Positions 53,929-64,000 of a stretch of DNA of 64,000 nt are shown piece by piece. Source of the stretch: Amaranthus tricolor. Lineage: Eukaryota > Streptophyta > Magnoliopsida > Caryophyllales > Amaranthaceae. The notes beneath the pieces were generated by a model. The model made no database searches and was not told where the DNA came from. It saw only the letters and a list, made by a program, of their open reading frames with translations. Position numbers and translations under genes: made by a program. Each line of letters begins with the position of its first letter. The stretch's first letter is position 1. Where the stretch lies: contig NC_080059.1 of assembly GCF_026212465.1 (NCBI RefSeq), positions 16,489,486 to 16,553,485 of the forward strand. The letters run 5' to 3'.

Positions 53929-54225
53929 CACTATAAAAAAACATGGCGCATATAGACAGAAAAACAGTGACCTTTTACACGCTAAAAAGCGTCTAAAAAC
54001 CCAATAGTTACAAATCTTCGATGCTTGATTTTACACTTATTTTTTGTCTGAGTAAATTTTTTTTTCGACACTTAAAAGTGTCTAATTTAGGTGCGTATTT
54101 TTTAGGCACTTTTAAGCGTTGAAAACATTTTAGGTGTTTTTATGTGTCTCTAACATTTTAGACGCGTTTATGCGTTAAAAACATTTTGGTCACTTTTAAG
54201 CGTCGAAAACATTTGTTTTTTATGA
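53929..54225. mobile_element. CACTA transposon terminus with subterminal repeats
   Basis: CACTATAAAAAAACATGGCG begins at 53929, a CACTA-type end. About 250 bases of short repeats based on GCGTC, TTTTAAGCGTC and ACACTTAAAAGTGTC follow in both orientations (for example near 53986, 54061, 54109, 54160 and 54195). The opposite end is not found before the next CACTA element, so this copy is truncated or interrupted. The remaining 54226-56634 has no recognisable gene. Confidence 0.6.
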
Positions 54226-56634
54226 ATAAAATAAAATATCATATTATGGTTTTTCAAGTAAAGCTCATAACAATACTTTTAACACTCAAGTTTCACACCA
54301 ATACTTAACAACAAATATCTTTCAATACCAAATATTATATCATAACTTTGTCCAAAATAATATAATACATCGTCAAAACAATTTACATAGAAGATCAAAA
54401 ATCCATATGGATAGCTTAAAATGACAAAGATTATGTCCTCACTTAACTACAACATCATCAAGTACATGATATTCTAAAAGAGATTGTTCATAAAAATATT
54501 CCAACAACATAAAAGTATAATAATCTTAAGCTTCATTGTTTCATTTCTTCAGAATACTTGATTAAACGAGGCTAATAAAGCGATCTATGGACAACTCTTT
54601 TCTGATAACATTTTTATTCGAATTAGTAGACGGTACTGCATCTATCAGTTAATACGCAATTCAAGCCTGCATTGCATAAGATATAGAAAGATATTTTGAA
54701 CATTTTCTAAGCAAGTTTTTAAGAGCAAGGAGGTCTAAACTGATTTGAAAATGATAATTTTATTTACATTCCCAAAGTAATGTTAGTACTACAGTGCAAC
54801 TAGCTCATTCATGTTTGTTTAGCCAATATTTAAGTTATAAGTAAGAAAGAGACTAGAGAAAGGGGCACAAGAGCAAACTCAGAATACAAAAGAGGTCACA
54901 ACAATGTACATATTTTTGAACTGACAGGTTAACTCCCACCAAGATAAAAAAAAAAAAAAAAAAGTTGGAACTAAATAGTAGGTGAAATAGCACATACACA
55001 TTACATAGAACAAATTCTTGCTTGATTGTAAATTAGAAAGTTTAAAATTATTACTTAAACATCAAAGTTAACATGGAAAATATGTATCTAAGAAATTGTC
55101 AGCTATAGGAAAATATGTTTTCTTTTCTGAAGGGTGTGTCTCCCTGATATCACTTTCATTTGAATTCAATTTAGCCACAGTAACAGAATAACAATGTATA
55201 TATGGAGTAAGAAATCAATGCTCGAAGTAAGAATAACAACTCTGAGGAAAACAAAAACTTTAGGGAGCTTGTTTCAAGTAAACTATCAGTTGTAAAAAAG
55301 TATCAGATGACTGTAGAATGACTATAGAACATGAAACAATGACAACAATTTTTATCCTAAACACTTCCTCCAAACCCCTAAATAATAAAAAAAGCCCTTA
55401 ACCCCATAAAGAATCCACTAATTAGACATAAACCCCTATAAATACGCAGAAGGACATCATACTATAAATTACCATGGTCTTTATTTGACCACTCATCAAT
55501 GACAGACTGACTGACAACACCTCATGGACTACACACAAACCAACCGTATTGAACACATGCACGATGTCATATGAACAAACCCTGCCCGAGCACAACTGAA
55601 CCTTGAAAGCCCACCTAATATTAAGCTAAAGTATACAATCCCAAATGCCTTTAGTCTGTGATTTTCCATTGTGAACCAGAACCAAACGCATTTGTAACAG
55701 GCGTGATTTTAAGCACCTTAATTTCTGTTTAAAACTAAGTTTAGTAATTCTTATTTTAATAAAATTGTTTTTGTTGTCTTTAAATAATTTGTAAAAGGTT
55801 GCATTTTAAACTGTTTAAGTATATAATTAAAATTTGAAATAAAACTAAAATAGTATAATATAAATTTAACTTTTAATTGACAATAAATAAAATAGTATTA
55901 TAAATATTAAAGTGTTTAAAAGGTGTGGTATAACATGATATTAAATCCAAATGAGAGATTTGATCATTTGATTGCAATACTTGATCAAAATTATTTAAGC
56001 AAAACTATATCAAGTATTTGATTGAGTTTAATTGTAAGTCTAAGCTTGAATTATGATTGGATTTTTGTGTTCTTTATTGAATTTAGATTAAGTTTTGTGT
56101 TGGTTTGATTGTGTGTGAATATTGATTCGAATTTGGGATGTTGATGTTGTCCAAATGTGCCAAAAATCGCAACCCGCGACAAGGTAGTTTTCAGTTTTCA
56201 GTCAATTCATGTTTTGGCCATATCTTCTTTGTTCGAGTTCAGAATGAGGCATATGAACAGTTTTTACTACCGCACAGATGTCTAGAACAATATTCGATTG
56301 GAATTTCTTCAAAAATGTTTCGTATATTCTTATTCATGTTTCCATAGATTCCCAAAGGTACAAAAATGACTTTGGTAAAATCGCTTAAACTTATCAAACA
56401 AGTTGTTATAGTTGTAAGAGTTGTGTAAACCTTAGTATTAAGTTGGAATTGACTTATCGACCTAAATATAAATTGTTATAATTATTTTTATATTGTATGC
56501 GTTATTGTAATGTTGCATCTATATGAAAACAGTAACATGATAATAAAAAGACTTGATAGTAAGGAAATGTCGAACCATGCTTCGACATGTAAAAAAATGT
56601 GGGACGTGTTTTCTGGCACGTAAAATACGACAAA

Positions 56635-56935
56635 CACTAGTGGAAAAAAACGTATTTGCTGCTTATCATTTGCTGTGGTTTTTGCATATACGCAGCAATA
56701 AATAGGAAAAAGAATAAGAAAAAAAAAATTAATTGCTGCGGTTCTAGGCCTTGACTGCAGCAAATACTCAGTAGAACACTCAAATGCTGCGGTTGGATGT
56801 GTGCCCGCAGCAAATAATAATCTCAAATGCTGCGGTTTGTGGTGTGCCCGCAGCAAATAGGCCATGAAGTTTATCAACTGCTGCGGTTGTGGTCTGTAAC
56901 CGGAGCAATTAAGTTTACTAAAATGGCGCCATTTA
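56635..56935. repeat. CACTA subterminal TGCTGCGG repeats
   Basis: Repeated TGCTGCGGTT and its reverse GCAGCAAAT occur near 56660, 56695, 56734, 56754, 56788, 56809, 56829, 56849 and 56879, usually as facing pairs. These are the likely transposase binding sites. The sequence 56936-57878 is leader-like and contains probable introns but no coding frame. Confidence 0.75.
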
Positions 56936-57878
56936 TATTTTAACGTTTATATTTTCATGAGAAACCCTTCGGTTTCCTTATACCACACGTACAAAACGAA
57001 CACGCATACTGTTTTCCTTCATTCTCCTTAATTCATTCCATTCCAGACTTCAAACTTCTCTTGTTCATTATCAAACTTCAAACTTTGAAATTTTATAAAC
57101 TTCGATACAGTACAGCGGTTTTTTTCTTCTACTGTTCTTGTTCATCATCATTCTTCAAAACCGTTCTTGTTCATTATCAAATTAAACTTCAAACTTAGAA
57201 TTTTCATAAACTTCGAACACATACAGTACATCGGTTTTCTTCCATTGTTCTTCAAGGTATTATTTTTTAAAGCTTAATTTAAGTTCTTCAACCTTCATTA
57301 TGTTTTAGAGATTTAGTTTTTTTATACTAAATTTTTTTCATTGTATAGGTTATACACAATCCACCAAAACCCACGAAACTCAAGGTATCTTTTTCATTTT
57401 GATTTTGTAAATTAAGTTTAAATTTGTCATACTTTATGAATGTGTATGTTGTTGTTTTTAAGTTTTAAATTTATCATATATATCATGTTTTGTTATATTT
57501 TTAAGTAATTTCTTCATTTTATTTATCAATGTGTGTGGTTTTTATGTTTTAAATTTATCATAAATTATTTCTAGTTTGTAAATTAGGTTTAATTAGGGTT
57601 GTTTATGGTTAAATGAATGAGTTGTTGATATGAATGTTAATTAGTTGTCCAAGTTTATGAATGTGATTTTATTTTTATTGTTTTTATATGAATATTAATT
57701 ATGGTTACTACAATAAACATCATTTGGACAGTTTAAAAAAATTGTGTTATTATTTGGGTTAATAGTGTTAAATGAATGATTATTACTTAATTTTGTGGTT
57801 AGTTAGAGTTCGTTAAGTATATATGTTTAAAAGTTGTGTATTAATTTTGCTTTGAATCAATTAATCACACTTATTAGG

Positions 57879-60800
57879 ATGACTAAAGATCGTTCTTGGA
57901 TGTGTGGAAGCATTGAATCGTCGGAATTTATTGATGGCATATTAGAATTTTGTAGAATTGCGGTTGAACATCAAGTTAGGACGGGGGGAGTTGGTTTTTA
58001 TTGCCCATGTGTCAGTTGTGGCAATGTATCAAAGGTAGATAGTGTTGATATCCTTAGGGAGCACATACTTCGACGTGGGTTTAGGCCTCAATATCATGTT
58101 TGGGTTTGGCATGGTGAGGAGGGAGTTTACAAAGAGAAAACTGTTGTTGAGGACGTCAATAATGTGGCCGATGTCAATGAAGATGTAGTAGATCATGTTG
58201 ATGGGTATACAGATGAAGAGAATGTCGATGAGGATGTGGATCGTGTTGATGAGATGATGGAGGGAGTCGAGGATGAGTTAGGAAAACGTCCTCGTGTTTT
58301 TGACTTGTTGACAGAGGCTTCTCAAAAGCCTTTGTACCCTGGATGTACAAAGTTCACCAAACTAACAGCAGTGTTGACAATTTTCAACATTAAGTCAAAG
58401 TTCAATTGGAGTGACGCTAGTTTCACAATGTTATTAGAAGCGTTAGGTGAGATGCTTCCTGAGGGAAATGAACTTCCAAAGTCGACATTTTATGCCAAGA
58501 AGATTCATGCGTGTCCAAATGATTGTGTGTTGTATCGAAATGAAAACGAGAACTTAGAAGAGTTTCCTAGGTGTGGGTTATCGCGCTACAAGCGTAAAGG
58601 GGCTCGGGATGCTAAAGGGCCCCCGGCTAAGGTATTGTGGTATCTTCCAATAATACCTAGATTCAAGCGCTTGTTTTCTATAAGAAAGATGCGTTAAATT
58701 TGAGGTGGCATGCAGATTGGGTGAAGAAAGGTCACTTGCTCACACATCCATCTGATTCTCCGGAGTGGAAGAGTATTGATAGGTTGCATAAGATTTTTGG
58801 GGATGAGGTTCGTAATTTAAGGCTCGAACTGTGTACGGAAGGAATTAACCCATTCGGCAATCTTAGTTCTCAACATAGTACTTGGCTGGTACTTTTAGTG
58901 ATCTATAATTTGCCACCTTGGTTGTGTATGAAGCGTAAGTACATAATGCTTTCGCTTCTTATCTCAGGTCCTAAACAACCTATCAATGACATAGATGTGT
59001 ATCTTGCACCTCTCGTTGATGATTTGAGAAAGATGTGGGATGAAGGCGTTTTAGTGTTTGATGCATATGCTAATGAGGAGTTCACCTTGCGTGCAATGCT
59101 TTTATGCACCGTTAATGATTTTCCGGCATATGAAAACTTATCGGGGTATAAGAACAAAGGGAAGAAAGCATGCCCAATATGTATCGATGACATTGAATCC
59201 ACGTGGATTCCTAAGTGCAAACATGTATTCATGCACCATCGAAAATTCCTCCCACGAGACCACCAATATCGTAACAAGAAGAAGTTGTTCAACAGGGAGG
59301 TTGAGGACTGTGTAGCTCGTCGACCGTTGACCGGTTATGAGGTTTATGAACAGGTTAAGAGAGTTGAGACTGTATTTGGTAAAACGGGGCAAGTGCAAGG
59401 GGGTGAAGACCGATTATGGAAAAAACAATCAATCTTTTGGAAGCTTCCATATTGGAGAGATCTACAGGTTAGGCATTGTCTTGACGTAATGCATATAGAG
59501 AAAAATGTGTGTGATGCCATACTCGGGACTCTCATGAACATTCCGGGTAAGACAAAGGATGTTAGGGCCGTGCGAGATTGGTTTGAATGTAAGGGTCTTC
59601 GTCTGGAGTTGTGGGCACATGTTAAGGTGATTAAGAAAAGAAATAGAGCTGATGAAGTTGGTGGCAGTAAGAAGAAGAGGAGTAATGACAAAGTTTATTT
59701 GCCTCCAGCTTGCTACACATTGTCCAAAGCAGAGAAGAGGACATTTTGTGAGTGTTTGTATGGCATTATGGTTCCGTCTGGGTACTCATCCAACATGAAG
59801 AGATTTGTGAGCCTAAATGGTGAGCTGAAGTTGGGAAGCATGAAATCTCACGATTGCCATGTAATGATGCAAGTGTTCTTACCAATTGCAATCCGTGGAA
59901 TATTGCCAAAACATGTGAGATATGCTATTACCGAGCTATGTTCGTTCTTCAACACAATTTGTAGTAAAGTTCTTGATCCCTTTAAACTTGATGCACTTCA
60001 ACTCGACGTGATTGTAACTTTGTGTAAGTTTGAGATGTATTTTCCACCTTCTTTCTTTGACATTATGGTTCATCTTATTGTCCATCTCGTTTGTGAGATC
60101 AAGCTTTTGGGTCCAGTTTTTTTAAGGTGGTGTTATCCTTTTGAAAGACACATGGGTGTTTTACAAAACAAGGTGAGGAATCCAGCACAACCCGAGGGGA
60201 GTATGATTCAAGGCACTGTGAGCGATGAGATTAGTAACTTTATAGCCGAGTATTTGGCCATGGCAAAGCCTATTGGACTTCCCACCTCTCGACATGAAGG
60301 AAGCCTTAAGGGAAAAGGAACAATTGGCTCCAAATCGGTCACACCTCCTCGAGACAGCCTTTTACAAGCACACTTGTATGTGTTGCAACATATTCCGGAA
60401 GTTTATCCTTTTTTGAGTGAGCATTTTGATATATTGCGCGCAAAACATCCTTCTAAAGGGGATAGGGCATTGATGCAGTTGCATAACAAGACGTTTATTA
60501 ATTGGTTTTATAATCGAGTAATATGCAAAGAACTCAAGGGTGTATCCGAAAGTGTTAAGTGGTTAGCTTTTGGTCCTCGTGATGATGTCAAAAAATATGA
60601 GGGTTACGATGTTAATGGGTTCACATTTTGGACTGAGGTCAAGACAACAAGTCATCTTATCTACAGAATAGTGGGGTTTCTATTTTGTCGTCATCTATAT
60701 TTTACACGAGTGCGAAGGATCAAGCGTCGGTTGATGCTAAATTGGTATACTACGGGCGGGTACATGAAATGGGAGCTTGACTACTCTACTTTAACTATTG

Positions 60801-61149
60801 GTCTTTCTAAATGTAAGTGGGTAGATAATAATCGACGATGCATAAAAAATGACGACCCTTGTGGATTCACTCTTGTAGACTTAGCTCGTTTGTGTGATAG
60901 TGAGGAGCCATTTATACAAGCCACACAAGCCAAGGAAGTACTCTACATTGTAGACCCGTCTGATAAAAATGGTCTATTGTTGTACCGGTAAAAAGAAGCA
61001 TCCTTGGTATAGGTGATGTTGAGGATGAGGAAAAATATGAAGCTTTTGAAGACTCTCCACCCTTTATCAATCCAAAATTAGTGGATCAAGATGATGTAGA
61101 TGTTGGTTATATGCGTGTAGATCACACGGAAGGAATACATTTGAATTAA
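57879..61149 (+). pseudogene. CACTA TNP2-type transposase, two frameshifts
   Basis: First ATG at 57879 (MTKDRSWMCGSIESSEFIDG). The N-terminal part is the transposase-associated domain, with CPCVSCGN and HILRRGF. An Asp/Glu-rich linker follows, then LTEASQKPLYPGCTKFTKL. After a one-base loss near 58677 the frame continues with RWHADW, HPSDSPEWKSIDRL and LCTEGINPFGNL. Most TNP2 proteins have Asp where this Glu stands. Next come YKNKGKKACPICIDDIESTW, RHCLDVMHIEKNVCDAILGT, a DUF4218-like part (LKSHDCHVMMQVFLPIAIRG, FDIMVHLIVHLVCEIKLLGP) and a DUF4216-like part (FTFWTEVKTTSHL, CKWVDNNRR, EEPFIQATQAKEVLYIVDPS). A second one-base loss near 60970 shifts to the final frame (SILGIGDVEDEEKYEAFED), ending at TAA 61147-61149. 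Would cut and move CACTA elements. Confidence 0.88.
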
Positions 61150-61353
61150 GTGATTCACAAGGTATGAATTTAAAGCTTTTTAAAGTTTTTTTGGCACTTG
61201 GTTTGTTTTGCATGAAACTTTGCACATAACACAATTTGTTATATATTATTGTGTTGAACGTATTAGAATTGTAAATCATAGTCATATTCTTAATATTACT
61301 TAGCTTATGTTCTAATATATTTCTATTCATACTCTTTCAGGTACTGATATACA

Positions 61354-64000
61354 ATGCATTTATTCAAAGACAAAATTGTCCCCGAGATTAAGACCTCAGA
61401 TAATGAGCATCGTAGTCATGACAGCGAAGAGAACCAAATTGTGAGATACGAGCGTATGGCTGAAGACGCTCCACCAATTGACAATGATTTTGAGACTGAA
61501 GACGCCTCACCAATGGATGCTCCCACTACCAGTAAGAAAAGAAAAGGGCGATGTCCTACGAAAAACCTCAAAGTCACAGAACCCATGCATTTGGAATACA
61601 ATGCCTTGGGTCAACCCTGCGAAAAATGGCGTAGGCAATATGGAAAACAAGTGGGTCTATGTATCCGCAAGCTTTCCATATTGCACGCATGGAACGAGGT
61701 TCCAGAGGGTTTGAAGAACTCTCTATAGAATGATACTGTGGTAAGCAACTTTACTATTTTTACTCATTTAGTTTCCTTTTAAAATTAATTTAATTGACAG
61801 TAATAAATATAATTTTTTTTTGTAGAATCTTTTCCACATTGAGAGCGATGAGGACAAGAAGAATGTGTATCTTTCAGCTGTTGCTGAAAGATTCAGAGAT
61901 TTCAAATCCAAGCTAGTAACTGGCTGGATTACGAAGAGGCGTGCCCGTACGACCAAAAAGGTCAAAACGGGAAACGAAGGTGGAGAGCAATCACCTTCGA
62001 AGATGCCCTACGAAATATGGGGGTCACATATCGAAGAGGGATTGGGAGGCCTTTGTTGCCAAAAGAACAACTCCCATAGAAGTTGTAAGTATTTCATGTT
62101 ATATTATAGTTTACCAATTAGAATTTACTTCTTTTGATTCAGTCATTAAACAAATACATGACATTCGATTTCTATTGATTAATTAGGAAAAGCGTGGTAA
62201 AGCTTCTGATTCTGCAAGCAAAAGGAAGTTTTACCATCGCTTGGGCCAGAAAGCGTACGATGAGGTCCGAAAAGAGTGGGTGGATGCGGGTTTATACCCC
62301 AATCAAAGTTCATCCACGCCCTCATCTACGACTACCTCCGCATCCGTGAATACTCCTGCTGGAGATCGGGCGCGTGATTGGTATTGTGGGCTTCATTCCC
62401 GAGATGCAAGTGGTAAATTTACCATTAATGATCCAGGAACGAAGAAAGTTGCTGATGCTGTGGTGAGTTTTGAAATGCTGTGCGTGATTTGTTTTGTATT
62501 CTTTGGCTTTGATGTACTTATACTAATTGCTATGTATGTCACTTTTTATTTGAACAGATGGGCTGGAAGGAAAAAGAAGCTACGGAGGAGTTCACCCCAA
62601 GAGGCAATGTTGACGCATTGCATATGGTCTTAGGGAAAGACCACAGTGGGCGGGTAGTCGGAAAAGGAGGCGTCCGCGTGGGGTTACAGAAGGCATTCGG
62701 CAAAGAGTGTGTTGCTACTCAATCCCGAACGGCGCTGCAGGATGAAGTAGCAACCCTCCGAGCGGACATTACGAAGGACGTTCTCGTCAAGCTGGCCGCC
62801 GTGTTGCAGAAGATGGGAGCACCCATTGTTGACTTGGCAAACCTGATTGTCGAAGATCAAGAAAGTCAACATGGGGATCCTAACGCTTTGGTCGAGCCAA
62901 CACCCGAGCCCATTACCCCCGTAGCACCCCAGCTCATTATTAATACCCCTGAAGGGGAAAACCCCACACCGGAGAACATAAACTTCGTTACTCAAAATCT
63001 GGAGCCAACTCCAGAGCCAGTGCTACAGGTACATAGTTTTTAAATATATAAGCACTTATTAATTTAAATTGCAACGCGTTTTAATATTTTATTATGATGC
63101 TTATTATACTAACCGACACAATTTTCAGGAGGCGACTCCTTGTTCTCTTTTGTTGCCTCAGTTAGGTGTTGCTAGTGATGGCGACTTAACTGTGGTTGCA
63201 TATGGTGTGGCCCAGCCAAACAAAGAAGGCCAAACAGTGCATTCAAGGCCTGTTACAAGTGGCCACATCAGTGTGGCCGTGGAAACTATTGTAAAGGTGT
63301 TTGAAGATTTCTCACTCCCGGTTGCAATGCCAGCATGGAGCCTTGAGAAACTCTCACACGCTGTAGGTAGTTTCATTACATGGCCATATGCTTGGGTCCG
63401 ATTCACTAACATGGTAAAAATCATTTGTACCTTTTTTTTTATTTTTTTAATTGCATGCTCACACTAATTTAATTGTATAAATTGAAATAGAAAAAGAGTC
63501 CAAAGAGATCTTGGAGAGAGGTCGGTTCCTCAGCAAAGGTGTCGACTGGGTCAAAGTCGATGCCAAGCACTCCAATTTTGACTGATAAGGAGCTAAAAGA
63601 TCTCTCTCAAGATCGCAAATGGCTGCATTATTGTGGATCTCGCATAAGTGAGGAGGACCCACTCATTCTGAACCTGCTGAAGGAGCAATACTGCTTTTTA
63701 GAAAGCCCGTTTGTAATTATTGGTCCTAGTGACATCGGGCAATTTTTGAGAGGAGAGATGCTGAACGTAGCTCTTTTCCATGTCTACATGAGGGGAGGTT
63801 CATTATCTTACAAGTTAGGAATTGTTGTTTAATATTTTTAATGACCGAATTACTAACAAAATTTTCTTATTTGTGAGTTTAGTGCTGCTTACGAGAAGCT
63901 AAATGCTAGCGAACCTCCAATAAAAATTGGATGGTTTTGTCCAAATTCGATTTCGGGTAGTAATTGTGCAAATGATCCAGATGACGTTTGAGCATACATT
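61354..64000 (+). pseudogene. CACTA second gene, Transposase_24-like with possible Ulp1-like C-terminus, partial
   Basis: Exons: 61354-61740 (MHLFKDKIVPEIKTSDNEHR), 61826-62084, 62187-62462, 62558-63028, 63129-63413 and 63491 onward, with GT-AG introns. Exons 1-4 carry CEKWRRQYGKQVGLCIRKLS, NVYLSAVAERFRDFKSKLV, FYHRLGQKAYDEVRKEWV and a Pro/Glu-rich tail, the pattern of the plant En/Spm 'Transposase_24' proteins. The last exons (DIGQFLRGEMLNVALFHVYM, IGWFCPNSISGSN) resemble the beginning of a Ulp1/C48 protease-like region found in some CACTA second ORFs. The catalytic part would lie beyond the edge. Breaks: TAG at 61726-61728, one extra G near 62021 and a TGA near 63988. The exon border near 63800-63880 is uncertain. 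Confidence 0.75.

Larger units (their letters stand above)
56635..64000 (+). mobile_element. CACTA (En/Spm) transposon, left end and genes, continues beyond window
   Basis: CACTAGTGGAAAAAAACG at 56635 is the terminus, with AAA before it as the possible 3-bp target duplication. A block of subterminal repeats follows, then a TNP2-type transposase gene and a second spliced gene. The right terminus is outside the window. Both genes are broken, so the copy is not autonomous. Confidence 0.88.

Noticed and set aside
56488..56877. 129-codon minus-strand open frame
   Set aside because: Covers the CACTA terminus and its subterminal repeats; no protein-like motif.

Overview
This is a stretch of nuclear DNA from a dicot plant. 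It is AT-rich, has spliced genes and carries many LTR retrotransposons and plant DNA transposons. The mix of Retand/Tat Gypsy elements with an antisense ORF, Sirevirus-type Copia elements, and hAT, PIF, MULE and CACTA elements would fit Caryophyllales, but the species cannot be named from the sequence. Only two ordinary host genes are visible, both DUF241/BPS1-like: one runs off the left edge (minus strand, 1-433) and one is complete (plus strand, 50952-51665). Nearly everything between and beyond them is transposon DNA, mostly broken.

Left half (1835-28392): one composite of nested elements. The outer element is a Retand/Tat-type Ty3/Gypsy retrotransposon in minus orientation, with 644-bp LTRs and an ATAAT target duplication. 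Its gag-pol lies at 27712-18455. An antisense spliced ORF (aORF, plus strand, 4080-7126) sits between two tracts of a related tandem repeat. Two younger elements interrupt it. One is a 10.4-kb Sirevirus (7208-17589, 1181-bp LTRs, target duplication ATTCG) with broken gag and pol but an intact env-like ORF. The other is a 3.7-kb hAT transposon (19313-23009, target duplication TCCATACC) inserted just after the first catalytic Asp codon of the integrase. Without these two insertions the Gypsy element would be about 12.5 kb.

Middle (28393-48168): an unidentified gene-like exon; a PIF/Harbinger relic (DDE transposase C-terminus plus Myb/SANT ORF) split by a 1451-bp solo Sirevirus-type LTR (target duplication AAGGT); a second truncated Sirevirus-type LTR; and a second, older Retand/Tat relic in plus orientation. 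That relic's pol is split by two TG...CA LTR-like insertions (36027-38007 and 38583-41739, the second with target duplication CCGAT and a long TA microsatellite). It keeps a decayed antisense ORF, a tandem-repeat tract and a 3' LTR.

Right part (48639-64000): a 1.4-kb foldback element with about 550-bp inverted arms, a 9-bp target duplication (MULE-like) and a possibly captured coding fragment in its loop. It lies about 0.9 kb upstream of the complete DUF241 gene. Then come a Copia relic, one CACTA terminus, and a large CACTA transposon starting at 56635 and running past the right edge. This carries a TNP2-type transposase and a second spliced gene of Transposase_24 type, both with frameshifts or stops.

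The elements support a relative history. The DUF241 pair is ancestral, the Gypsy elements landed first, and the Sirevirus, hAT and solo LTRs came later. The decay is mostly C-to-T nonsense changes and single-base indels in homopolymers. No RNA genes, CRISPR arrays or bacterial features were seen.
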